NCBI RefSeq assembly: GCF_044377035.1
Contig: NZ_JBILJW010000007.1
Location: 62,001-126,000 of the forward strand
Reading direction: 5' to 3'
DNA length: 64,000 nucleotides
DNA from: Silanimonas sp044377035
Lineage (GTDB): Bacteria; Pseudomonadota; Gammaproteobacteria; Xanthomonadales; Xanthomonadaceae
A program made the translations under genes and the position numbers. Below are positions 22,394-29,638 of the stretch, one piece after another. Numbering within the stretch: the stretch's first letter is position 1; the number at the start of each line of letters is the position of its first letter. The notes beneath the pieces are model-generated. The model was not told the DNA's origin. It was given only the letters and a program-made list of their open reading frames with translations, and searched no databases.

Positions 22394-23179
22394 TCAGACG
22401 TTGTTGTTGAGGTAGGCCAGCATCTGGTCGGTGGTGCTGATGGCCTTGGCGTTGATCTCGTAGGCGCGCTGCGTCTCGATCATCGCCACCAGCTCTTCCA
22501 CCGTGTTGACGTTCGAGCTCTCCAGCGAACCCTGCGCCAGCAGGCCGATGCCGGCCTGGCCCGGCGTGCCGGCCTGCGCAGGGCCGGAAGCGCCGCTTTC
22601 GAGGAAGAGGTTCTCGCCCTTGGCGAACAGGCCGGAGGGGTTCACGAAGTCGGTGAGGGTGATCTGGCCGACTTCCTGCGGTGCCGCCTGGCCGGCGATC
22701 TGCACCGTCACCGTGCCGTCGCTGCCGATCGAGATGGCCTGGGCGCCTTCCGGGATCTGGATGCCCGGCTGGATCGTGTAGCCGGAGTTCGTGACCAGCT
22801 CGCCCTGAGCGTTGATCTGGAAGCTGCCGTCGCGGGTGTAGGCCTCGGTGCCGTCGGGCAATAGCACCTGGAAGAAGCCGCGGCCGTTGATGGCGACGTC
22901 GAGCGCATTGCCGGTCTGCAGCAGGTTGCCCTGGATGTGGCTCTTGGCCGTGCTGACCACGCGGACGCCGGTACCGAGCTGGAGGCCCGAGGGCAGGTTG
23001 GTCTGCTGGGAGCTCGCACCACCCGGCGCGCGCACCTGCTGGTAGAGCAGGTCTTCGAAACTGGCGCGGTCGCGCTTGAAGCCCGTCGTGTTGACGTTGG
23101 CCAGATTGTTGGCCACCACCGACATGCGCGTCTGCTGCGCGTCGAGGCCGGTCTTGGCGATCCAAAGGGCGGGGTTCAT
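22394..23179 (-). CDS. flgG: flagellar distal rod protein FlgG
   Basis: FlgG forms the distal rod. The 261-residue protein shows the rod/hook N-terminal signature LWIAKTGLDAQQTRMSVVANNLANVNTTGFKRDRASF. The FlgG-type core is LPSGLQLGTGVRV and GRGFFQVLLPDGTEAYTRDGSFQ. The C-terminal helix is NTVEELVAMIETQRAYEINAKAISTTDQML. Length is exactly that expected. It lies 12 bases after flgF in the same transcript. Confidence 0.96.
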   Translation of the reverse strand: MNPALWIAKTGLDAQQTRMSVVANNLANVNTTGFKRDRASFEDLLYQQVRAPGGASSQQTNLPSGLQLGTGVRVVSTAKSHIQGNLLQTGNALDVAINGRGFFQVLLPDGTEAYTRDGSFQINAQGELVTNSGYTIQPGIQIPEGAQAISIGSDGTVTVQIAGQAAPQEVGQITLTDFVNPSGLFAKGENLFLESGASGPAQAGTPGQAGIGLLAQGSLESSNVNTVEELVAMIETQRAYEINAKAISTTDQMLAYLNNNV

Positions 23180-23191
23180 GGCGCGTCTCCT

Positions 23192-23947
23192 TTAGCGGGC
23201 GCGCAGCAGCGTGTTCGCCGCCTGCGCGTTCTCGTCGCCGCTGCGGATGACCTTGAGGTTCATCTCGAACTGCCGCGAGAGGGAAATCATGGCCACCAGC
23301 TGTTCGGTGGCATTGACGTTGCTGTTCTCCAGCACGCCGCTCATCAGCACCTCGCCGGCCGCCGCCTGCGGCTGCGCCGCCGGATCGGTGGAGGTCGGGC
23401 GGAACAGCCCGTCCTCGCCGCGCTGGAGCTTCGTGGGATCGGCGCGGACGACGCCGATGCGGGCGACGTTCTGCGCCGTACCGGTGGCATCGCCGAGGGC
23501 GACGATGGCGACGGTGCCGTCGCCGCCGACCGAGAGGCTCTGGAACGGCGGCAGCGCGATGGGCTGGCCGGAATCATCCATCACCGGCTCGCCGCGGCCG
23601 TTCATCAGCCGGCCGGTGGCATCGAGCTTGAGGTCGGTGGCGCGCGTGTAGGCGGGCTTGCCGCCGCGGTCGGCAACGCTCATCCACAGGTCCGCGCCGT
23701 TGAGCGCGAAGTCCAGCGGATTGCCCGTGGTCTGCAGGCTGCCGCCGGTGGCATCGAAGCCGCCGACGTCGCCCATCGTGTAGGTGCGCGAGCCGACCTC
23801 GCCGCCCTTGGCCGGGAAGGCCTCGGTGGCGTGCAGCAGCGCCTTGAAGCCGGCGGTGGAGACGTTGGCCAGGTTGTGCGACACCGCGGCCTGGGCGCGC
23901 AGGTTGGCCTGCGCTCCCGACATCGCGACGTAAAGGGCCTTGTCCAT
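23192..23947 (-). CDS. flgF: flagellar proximal rod protein FlgF
   Basis: FlgF is one of the proximal rod subunits. The 251-residue protein has the N-terminal ALYVAMSGAQANLRAQAAVSHNLANVSTAGFKALL and the middle GNPLDFALNGADLWMSVADRGGKPAYTRATDLKLD. The C-terminal MSGVLENSNVNATEQLVAMISLSRQFEMNLKVI is typical of FlgF. It lies 26 bases after flgE and 12 before flgG. Confidence 0.95.
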   Translation of the reverse strand: MDKALYVAMSGAQANLRAQAAVSHNLANVSTAGFKALLHATEAFPAKGGEVGSRTYTMGDVGGFDATGGSLQTTGNPLDFALNGADLWMSVADRGGKPAYTRATDLKLDATGRLMNGRGEPVMDDSGQPIALPPFQSLSVGGDGTVAIVALGDATGTAQNVARIGVVRADPTKLQRGEDGLFRPTSTDPAAQPQAAAGEVLMSGVLENSNVNATEQLVAMISLSRQFEMNLKVIRSGDENAQAANTLLRAR

Positions 23948-23973
23948 CGTCGTGCTCCGGTGTCAGCCCGCGA

Positions 23974-25197
23974 TCAACGCAGGTTGATGATGGTCTGCTG
24001 GATCTGGTCGGTGGTCTGGATCATCTGCGCGTTGGCCTGGAAGTTGCGCTGCGCGACGATCATGTTCACCAGCTGCTCGGTGAGCTCGACGTTGGAGCCT
24101 TCGAGCGCGCCCGAGGTCACCAGGCCGAAGTCCGAGGTGCCGGCCGCGCCGCGGCGCGGGCCGCCGGAGTCGAAGGTCTCCGACCACAGGTTGTCGCCGA
24201 GGTTCTGCAGGCCCTGCTGGTTCGGGAAGGTGGTGAGCGCGACCTGGCCGAGCGGCGAAGCGACGCCGTTGGTGTAGCGCGCGAACACCACGCCTTCCTG
24301 CGAGAACTCGATGCCGATCAGGCGGCCGGTGGTGTAGCCGTCCTGGCGCAGGTCATTGATGGCGAAGCGCTCGCCGTACTGGGTCGAGCTGCGCAGGTCG
24401 AGCGTGAGGTTGATGGCCGCGGCGCCGGTGGTCGGCGTGTAGGCCGGCAAGGTCACGAAGCCCGTCGCCGGCGTGGTGAGCGCACCTTGGGCGTCGTACT
24501 GCAGCGTCTGCGCCGTGCCGACGGCCGTGCCGTCGATGTAGTTGTGCAGCTGCCACTCGTTCGGGTTCGCCGTCTTCACGTAGTACAGCGTCTGCACGTG
24601 GGCGACGCCCAGCGAGTCGTACAGCGTGATCGAGGTCGAGTGGTTGAAGGTGTTCGTGTCGTTCGGATCGAAGGGCGCGGCCACCGGCACGGTGCCGTTG
24701 GCCGGCAGGTTCGAGCCGACGACCACCTCGGTCGACGCGCTCGGCGCGCTGTCCGTGGTGGTGAGCTGCAGGTCCTGCAGGCGGCCGGTCTCGAAGTTGT
24801 TCCCGGACTGGTCCGTCGGCGGGAAGATCTGCAGGCGCGCGCCGGTCGGGTTCACCACGAAGCCGTCGCGGTCCACCTGGAAGTTGCCGGCGCGCGAGTA
24901 CACGGTCGCGCCGTTGTTGTTCAGGGTGAAGAAGCCGCCACCCGAAACCGCCACGTCGAGGTTGCGGTTGGTGAACTCGATTGGGCCTTGGGTGAACTGC
25001 TGCGTGATGCCGGTGACGCGCACGCCGGAGCCGGCGGTGTTGCGCGAGGTGCCGAAGATCGACGCCGCATAGAGGTCGCCGAATTCCGCGCGGCCTTCCT
25101 TGAAGCCGGCCGTCGAGACGTTGGCGATGTTGTTCGAGGTCACCGAGAGGTCGGTGGTGGCCGCGTTGATGCCGGAGAGGGCGGTGCGGAAGCTCAT
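23974..25197 (-). CDS. flgE: flagellar hook protein FlgE
   Basis: FlgE polymerises into the hook. The 407-residue protein starts MSFRTALSGINAATTDLSVTSNNIANVSTAGFKEGRAEF. It contains the FlgE domain segment STSITLYDSLGVAHVQTLYYVK and ends with GSNVELTEQLVNMIVAQRNFQANAQMIQTTDQIQQTIINLR. These are typical hook motifs. A gap of 57 bases separates it from flgD. A sigma-54-like site inside flgD could give it extra transcripts. Confidence 0.95.
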   Translation of the reverse strand: MSFRTALSGINAATTDLSVTSNNIANVSTAGFKEGRAEFGDLYAASIFGTSRNTAGSGVRVTGITQQFTQGPIEFTNRNLDVAVSGGGFFTLNNNGATVYSRAGNFQVDRDGFVVNPTGARLQIFPPTDQSGNNFETGRLQDLQLTTTDSAPSASTEVVVGSNLPANGTVPVAAPFDPNDTNTFNHSTSITLYDSLGVAHVQTLYYVKTANPNEWQLHNYIDGTAVGTAQTLQYDAQGALTTPATGFVTLPAYTPTTGAAAINLTLDLRSSTQYGERFAINDLRQDGYTTGRLIGIEFSQEGVVFARYTNGVASPLGQVALTTFPNQQGLQNLGDNLWSETFDSGGPRRGAAGTSDFGLVTSGALEGSNVELTEQLVNMIVAQRNFQANAQMIQTTDQIQQTIINLR

Positions 25198-25254
25198 GGC
25201 GTGACTCCAGGTGCGGTGCAGCGGGTGTTGGCGGTGGTCAAAGCCGGCGAGGCA

Positions 25255-25932
25255 TCAGCCCAATCGGCGGATCGCGGAGAGCGGCGCCGTGCCGAGGCCG
25301 CGGAGGTTCAGCAGCATTCCCTGCGGATCGAGCGTGACGCTGTCGATCGGCGCCATGGTCCCGGTTCCGACGGCCTGCGAACCGCGGCCTTCGCCGAAGG
25401 TGGCCCGCATCCGGTAGGTGCCTGGCGCCATCGCCTGCCCCTGCTCGTTGCGTCCGTCCCACGCGAAGGGCACGTCGCCGGCCCCTGAGGAAGTGACTTG
25501 CAAGCGCCGTACCAGCGCGCCGTTGGCGGTGGTGATCTCGATCGTCACCGGCCCCGCGCCCGGCGTGGCAGCGACACCGCTGGCCGAGAGCACGCCGTCG
25601 GCGTCGGCCGAGAGCGGCAGGCGGTCGGTTTCGACGAGGGCGGTGCGGCCGATCAGGCTGGCGCCACGCAGCGCCTGGTCGCCGTTGAACGAGGTGGCCA
25701 TGTTGTCGATGGCGGTCTCGAGGTCGCCCACGCCCTGCGCCGTCGACATCTGCGCCATCTGGCTGACGAACTCGGCGTTCGAGAGCGGCTTGAGCGGGTC
25801 CTGGTTCTTCAACTGCTCGGTCATCAGGCGGAGGAAGTCGGCCTGCGTGAGGTCGGACTTGCCCATGCGGCTCTGGGTCTGCGGGCTGCTGGTGAGGCCG
25901 ATGCCGTTGGCCACGTTGACGTCGAATGCCAT
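25255..25932 (-). CDS. flgD: flagellar hook cap / assembly protein FlgD
   Basis: FlgD caps the growing hook and is then discarded. The 225-residue protein has the N-terminal motif LTQADFLRLMTEQLKNQDPLKPLSNAEFVSQMAQMSTAQGVGDLE, a clear FlgD signature. The C-terminal FlgD Tudor/Ig-like domain includes FAWDGRNEQGQAMAPGTYRMRA. It lies 20 bases after flgC. Confidence 0.95.
   Translation of the reverse strand: MAFDVNVANGIGLTSSPQTQSRMGKSDLTQADFLRLMTEQLKNQDPLKPLSNAEFVSQMAQMSTAQGVGDLETAIDNMATSFNGDQALRGASLIGRTALVETDRLPLSADADGVLSASGVAATPGAGPVTIEITTANGALVRRLQVTSSGAGDVPFAWDGRNEQGQAMAPGTYRMRATFGEGRGSQAVGTGTMAPIDSVTLDPQGMLLNLRGLGTAPLSAIRRLG
25499..25514 (-). promoter_or_regulatory. possible sigma-54 promoter inside flgD, facing flgE
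   Basis: The minus strand reads TGGTACG-GCGC-TTGCA, one difference from the -24/-12 consensus with correct spacing. It lies within the flgD coding region about 300 bases before flgE. Being inside a gene it may be chance, but it shares the TTGCA -12 of every other candidate here. Confidence 0.4.
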
Positions 25933-25952
25933 GGTCGATTCCCGGGGCCGCG

Positions 25953-26360
25953 TCAGCGGCCGATGGTGAGCGTGGCGAGCGCGAGCTCGCGGGCGGAATT
26001 GAGCACTTCGACGTTGGCCTGGTAGCCGCGCGAAGCGGAGATGAGGTTCACCATCTGCGCCACCGGATCGACGTCCGGCGCGTAGATGTAGCCCTCGGCG
26101 TCGGCCATCGGATGGCCGGGCTCGTAGCGCTTGATGGCCGGTTTCTCGGACGGGTCGACGCGCAGCACCTTCACCCCGCTCATGCCCTCCTGGCCGGGGA
26201 GTGGCGCGGTCTCGAAGGTCGGCTCGATGGGCTTGTAGGCGCCGTCGGGCGTCCGCCCCACGGTGTCGGCGTTGGCGAGGTTGGAGGCGATGGTGTTGAG
26301 GCGCACCGACTGCGCGGAGAGCGCGCTTCCGGCGACGTCGAAGATGGGCAGGCTGCTCAT
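25953..26360 (-). CDS. flgC: flagellar proximal rod protein FlgC
   Basis: This 135-residue rod protein has FDVAGSALSAQSVRLNTIASNLANADTVG at the N-terminus. The FlgC hallmark Y-x-P-G-H-P-x-A-D-A-E-G-Y (YEPGHPMADAEGYIYAPDVD) is in the middle. The C-terminal end is MVNLISASRGYQANVEVLNSARELALATLTIGR. It lies 25 bases after flgB and 20 before flgD. Confidence 0.96.
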   Translation of the reverse strand: MSSLPIFDVAGSALSAQSVRLNTIASNLANADTVGRTPDGAYKPIEPTFETAPLPGQEGMSGVKVLRVDPSEKPAIKRYEPGHPMADAEGYIYAPDVDPVAQMVNLISASRGYQANVEVLNSARELALATLTIGR

Positions 26361-26385
26361 GGCGATTCCTCAGTGAGCCGCGGCG

Positions 26386-26823
26386 TCATTGGCCAGTGAT
26401 CGCGGTCATCAGGCCGCGCACCCGGGATTCGAAGAAGGTCAGCGAGGCGCGGTACTCGAGCACCGCGCGGCCGAAGGCGGCGTTCTCGGTCTCGGTATTC
26501 ACGGTGTTGCCGTCGAGGCTCGGCTGCAGCGCCTGGCGCGTGGTCACGTAGCGGCGGAAATCCGGCCCGTCAGCGAGGCCCATCGCATCGGCCGCACCGC
26601 CACCGCCGCCGCCCACGCCGAGCGGCCCGCGCGAGGGGCCGGCGGAGACGCTGCGCTGGTGGTCTTCGGCGCCCTTCAGCGCACGCTGGAAGTCGAATTC
26701 CTGGGCCTGGTAGCCCGGGGTGTCGGCGTTCGCGAGGTTCGACGACAGCACCTTGAGCCGTTGCTCGCGCAGCGGCAGCGACAGGGCGGAAAGACCGAAC
26801 GGATTGTCGAAGGGACCGGCCAT
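26386..26823 (-). CDS. flgB: flagellar proximal rod protein FlgB
   Basis: This 145-residue rod protein begins with SLPLREQRLKVLSSNLANADTPGYQAQEFDF and ends with NTVNTETENAAFGRAVLEYRASLTFFESRVRGLMTAITGQ, both typical of FlgB. It is the first gene of the flgB-C-D-E-F-G-H transcript and has a perfect sigma-54 promoter 34-49 bases upstream. A Gly-rich insert lies near residue 60-75. Confidence 0.95.
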   Translation of the reverse strand: MAGPFDNPFGLSALSLPLREQRLKVLSSNLANADTPGYQAQEFDFQRALKGAEDHQRSVSAGPSRGPLGVGGGGGGAADAMGLADGPDFRRYVTTRQALQPSLDGNTVNTETENAAFGRAVLEYRASLTFFESRVRGLMTAITGQ

Positions 26824-26856
26824 GGGCGGCTCCGGGCGTGGGTTGCCTCGGAGCGG

Positions 26857-26872
26857 TGCAAGGGCCGTGCCA
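26857..26872 (-). promoter_or_regulatory. sigma-54 promoter of the flgB operon
   Basis: The minus strand reads TGGCACG-GCCC-TTGCA, a perfect consensus match in the 88-base gap between the cheV stop and the flgB start. The -12 lies about 35 bases from the ATG at 26823. Confidence 0.87.
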
Positions 26873-26911
26873 GACCGGCGGGACGCGCCGGCGGCAGGGT
26901 CGGCGGCGGCC

Positions 26912-27877
26912 TCAGGCCGCGGCTTTCTCGCGCTGGAAGGCCTGCACGCGGGCCAGCACCTTCTCGGCGAGTTCGTTGGCCGAGTACTTGGCCACGAAGG
27001 CGTTCGCGCCCACCTGGTCGACCATGGCGTTGTTGAACACGCCGGAGAGCGAGGTGTGCAGCAGCACGAACAGACCGGCCAGCGCCGGGTCGCGGCGGAT
27101 TTCCGTCGTCAGGGTGTAGCCGTCCATAGAGGGCATCTCGATGTCGGAGATCACCATCGCGTAGTGGCGGGTCACATCGATGCCCTCGGCGGCCAGCTGC
27201 TTCAGGTGCTCGATGGCTTGGCGGCCGTCGGACAGCAGGGTCGACGAAACCCCCAGCTGGTCCAGCACGCCGCGAATCTGGTTGCGCGCCACGCGGGAGT
27301 CGTCGGTGACGAGGATGCGGACCGGTTCCTCGCCGTTGCCCAGCTTCAGGCGCTGCTCGATCGACTGCAGCATCTTGGCGCCAGTGGCATCGGCCAGCAC
27401 CGACTCGACGTCGATGACCTGGATGAGCTCGCCGCCGTAGCGGGTGACCGCCGTCAGGTAGCTGTCGTCCACGCCGAGTTCCGGCGGCGGGCGGATGTCC
27501 TCGACGGCGATGTTCACGATGCGGTCCACCTCGGCCACGAGGAAGCCCTGCACCGAGCGGTTGAATTCCGTCACCACCAGGTAGGGCGGGTCGAGATGGC
27601 GCTCGGGGTAGCGCACCGCGCTGCCGAGGTCGAGGATCGGCACCGAGCGGCCGCGGATGTCGGCAGCGCCGACGAAGCCGGGCGGCAGGCGCGGGATCGG
27701 GAACAGCGGCGGTCGGCGCAGCACTTCCTGCACCTTGAAGACGTTCACGCCGAACAGCTGGCGGCCGCCGAGGCGGAACAGCAGCAAGGCCAGCCGGTTG
27801 TGGCCGGCCAAGCGGGTGCGCTGGTCGATGCGGTTGAGCAGGTCGCGCGACATGCGGCTCGGCAGCCTCGGATCCAT
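26912..27877 (-). CDS. cheV: chemotaxis coupling protein CheV (CheW-REC)
   Basis: CheV links chemoreceptors to CheA and adapts by phosphorylation. The start MDPRLPSRMSRDLL is chosen over an Arg/Pro-rich extension that would run into the promoter. Residues about 15-175 form a CheW domain (FRLGGRQLFGVNVFKVQEVL, GAADIRGRSVPILDLGSAV). Residues about 190-315 form a receiver domain with RILVTDDSRVARNQIRGVLDQLG and the phosphoacceptor Asp in MVISDIEMPSMDGYTLT. The Thr and Lys of the switch are in LHTSLSG and FVAKYS. Length is 321. It is upstream of flgB and divergent from flgA. Confidence 0.93.
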   Translation of the reverse strand: MDPRLPSRMSRDLLNRIDQRTRLAGHNRLALLLFRLGGRQLFGVNVFKVQEVLRRPPLFPIPRLPPGFVGAADIRGRSVPILDLGSAVRYPERHLDPPYLVVTEFNRSVQGFLVAEVDRIVNIAVEDIRPPPELGVDDSYLTAVTRYGGELIQVIDVESVLADATGAKMLQSIEQRLKLGNGEEPVRILVTDDSRVARNQIRGVLDQLGVSSTLLSDGRQAIEHLKQLAAEGIDVTRHYAMVISDIEMPSMDGYTLTTEIRRDPALAGLFVLLHTSLSGVFNNAMVDQVGANAFVAKYSANELAEKVLARVQAFQREKAAA

Positions 27878-27947
27878 GGGGACAGTCCTTGTCGTTGTCG
27901 GCCCGCCCGCGGGCTTCTTGAGCGGGGGTCCCGGTCGGGACGGCCCG

Positions 27948-27963
27948 TGCACGTGGCGTGCCG
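27948..27963 (-). promoter_or_regulatory. sigma-54 promoter of cheV
   Basis: The minus strand reads CGGCACG-CCAC-GTGCA. The invariant GG and GC are at correct spacing, with two differences from consensus. Its -24 end directly abuts the -24 end of the flgA promoter on the other strand. Confidence 0.65.
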
Positions 27964-27979
27964 CGGCACACCGCTTGCA
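27964..27979 (+). promoter_or_regulatory. sigma-54 promoter of flgA
   Basis: The plus strand reads CGGCACA-CCGC-TTGCA, two differences from consensus with GG and GC kept. The -12 lies about 38 bases from the flgA ATG at 28016. Together with the abutting cheV site it makes a divergent promoter pair centred on GTGCCG/CGGCAC. Confidence 0.75.
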
Positions 27980-28015
27980 CAGCCTGCCACGACGCATCCG
28001 CGCCCGGAGTGACCG

Positions 28016-28789
28016 ATGTCCCGCCCTGAAGCGACCCCGCTACCCGCGCCGGCCCCGCTGCCGCCGCCGCGCTTGCCCGACCTCGCGCGGATCATCCGGC
28101 GTGAACGCCGCGTGCCGCGCACCCTGCATGTCGGCCTGCTGACCCTGGCCAGCCTTGCCGCCGGCCTGGTCTTCGCCGGCGAGCTCCGGGCCCAGGACGG
28201 CAGCTTCCAGACCGTGGCCTCCATCCGTGCGGCCGCCGAGGGGGCCCTGGCCTCGCCCGGGGCGCGCATCGAGGCCAGCCTCGACCCGGCCCTGCGCATG
28301 CCGCCCTGCCCGCACACCCTTCAGGCCCAGGCGCTCTCGGCCGTTAACGTCGAAGTGAGCTGCCCCGACGGCTGGCGCCTGTTCGTGCCGGTCCGGGTGC
28401 AGCGGGTGCAGCCGGTGGTGGTGCTGACCGCCGCCGTGGCCCCCGGGCAACCGGTCCCGGCCTCGGCCGTCGGCGTCGAAACCCGCGACACCGCGCGCCT
28501 TGGCGCCGCGCCCCTGACCGACCCGGCCCAGGCTATCGGCCAGACCCTGCGCCTCGGCGGACAGGCCGGCCAGGTCCTCCGGCGCAGCGATCTGGTCGCG
28601 CAGGCCGTGGTGAAACGCGGCGAGCCGGTGGCCCTGGTGGCCGGCGGCGGTGGTTTCGAGGTGCGGATGGCCGGCCGGGCCCTGGCCGACGCCGGCGCCG
28701 GCGAGGTGGTCCGGGTCGAGAACCTGAGCTCCCGCCGGGTCCTGAGCGGCGTGGTGGCTGCCCCCGGCGAGGTCCGGGTCGGCCGATGA
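28016..28789 (+). CDS. flgA: P-ring assembly chaperone FlgA
   Basis: FlgA helps FlgI assemble the P ring in the periplasm. The 257-residue protein has a cytoplasmic Pro/Arg-rich lead of about 38 residues, then a hydrophobic signal (LHVGLLTLASLAAGLVFAGELRAQ). A SAF-like domain follows with AVAPGQPVPASAVGVETRDTARLG, QAIGQTLRLGGQAGQVLRRSDL and VKRGEPVALVAGGGGFEVRM. The end contains GEVVRVENLSSRRVLSGVV, diagnostic for FlgA. The N-terminal extension before the signal is longer than usual. A shorter form from a downstream start cannot be excluded. Confidence 0.92.
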   Translation: MSRPEATPLPAPAPLPPPRLPDLARIIRRERRVPRTLHVGLLTLASLAAGLVFAGELRAQDGSFQTVASIRAAAEGALASPGARIEASLDPALRMPPCPHTLQAQALSAVNVEVSCPDGWRLFVPVRVQRVQPVVVLTAAVAPGQPVPASAVGVETRDTARLGAAPLTDPAQAIGQTLRLGGQAGQVLRRSDLVAQAVVKRGEPVALVAGGGGFEVRMAGRALADAGAGEVVRVENLSSRRVLSGVVAAPGEVRVGR

Positions 28790-28852
28790 GCCCCCCGAAG
28801 CTTGGGCCGGCTCACGTTTCCGGCATCGGCGAAAAAATTTCCCCCTTGGGGC

Positions 28853-28879
28853 TAAAGTCGCGCGGGACACGGCCGATAC
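28853..28879 (+). promoter_or_regulatory. sigma-28 (FliA) promoter of flgM-flgN
   Basis: The plus strand has TAAA, a 15-base spacer and GCCGATAC, matching TAAA-N15-GCCGATAA at 11 of 12 positions. It lies about 38 bases before the flgM ATG. FliA thus drives its own inhibitor. Confidence 0.88.
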
Positions 28880-28916
28880 CGGTCGTGAGGAACCACCCGT
28901 TCCGGAGGACACGACC

Positions 28917-29243
28917 ATGACCAACAAGATCGACGGAGCCTCAGCGCCCCGCCCGGCCCCCGCGCCGGCGGCCGCGCCGACGCCGGCCGCCATCGAACGG
29001 TCGGGGACCCCGCGCGCCCAAGCCATCGCCGAAACCCAGGCACCGTCTTCGGACAATGTGCGCCTGACCGGCGAAGCCGAGGCCCTGCGGGTCGTGCAGA
29101 AGCAGACCAAGGCCGGCCCGCCACCGATGGACATGGCGAAGATCGAAGCGCTGCGCGCGGCACTCGCCGCGGGCACGTATCGCATCGATCCGCAGGAGAT
29201 CGCCCAGCGCCTCGACGCGCTGGAGCGCCAGCTCAGCGTCTGA
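28917..29243 (+). CDS. flgM: anti-sigma-28 factor FlgM
   Basis: FlgM holds FliA inactive until the hook is finished, then is exported. The 108-residue protein has a disordered Pro/Ala-rich N-terminal half. The conserved sigma-binding C-terminal half includes DNVRLTGEAEALR, MDMAKIEALRAALAAGTYRIDPQEIAQRLDALERQL. The order flgA, flgM, flgN and its sigma-28 promoter support the call. Confidence 0.92.
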   Translation: MTNKIDGASAPRPAPAPAAAPTPAAIERSGTPRAQAIAETQAPSSDNVRLTGEAEALRVVQKQTKAGPPPMDMAKIEALRAALAAGTYRIDPQEIAQRLDALERQLSV

Positions 29244-29264
29244 CGAAGCCCGAGACCCGACCCG

Positions 29265-29594
29265 ATGACCGCCCTCCTGCTTGACGCCCTCGAAGCCGCC
29301 CTGCGCGCCGAACGCGATGCCCTCGGCGGGCAGGACGTCGAAGCGCTGCTGCGCTCCACCGAGGCGAAGTTGCAGGCGCTGCGCGCTGCGGAATCGGCCG
29401 GTCTCGACAGCGGGGATGCGCCACGCGTCGCCGCCTTGGCCGAGTACAACCGCGAGAACGGCCTGATGCTGGCGCGCCGCCGCCGCGCCGTGGCCTTCGC
29501 CCTGCGCCAGCTGGGTCGCAGCGAGGCGGTCGGCTACGACCCGCGTGGCCAACGTGCGCACGGCACCTGGTCGCGGCCTATCGCCGTCGCCTGA
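29265..29594 (+). CDS. flgN: flagellar export chaperone FlgN
   Basis: FlgN is the cytoplasmic chaperone for FlgK and FlgL. The 109-residue protein is helical and contains EALLRSTEAKLQALRAAE and the conserved end segment EYNRENGLMLARRRRAVAFALRQLG, typical of FlgN. The C-terminal tail (GYDPRGQRAHGTW) matches the family pattern Y-x-x-x-G. It follows flgM by 21 bases. Confidence 0.85.
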   Translation: MTALLLDALEAALRAERDALGGQDVEALLRSTEAKLQALRAAESAGLDSGDAPRVAALAEYNRENGLMLARRRRAVAFALRQLGRSEAVGYDPRGQRAHGTWSRPIAVA

Positions 29595-29611
29595 GCCGGC
29601 GTTAGCCTGTG

Positions 29612-29630
29612 CACCGTCGTCTTGACGGTG
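29612..29630 (+). terminator. small hairpin after flgN
   Basis: A 7-base perfect stem (CACCGTC with GACGGTG, loop GTCTT) lies between flgN and the kinase gene. No T-tract follows, so termination is uncertain. It could instead affect translation of the kinase gene, whose ATG is 9 bases later. Confidence 0.35.
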
Positions 29631-29638
29631 CTTCGCGA

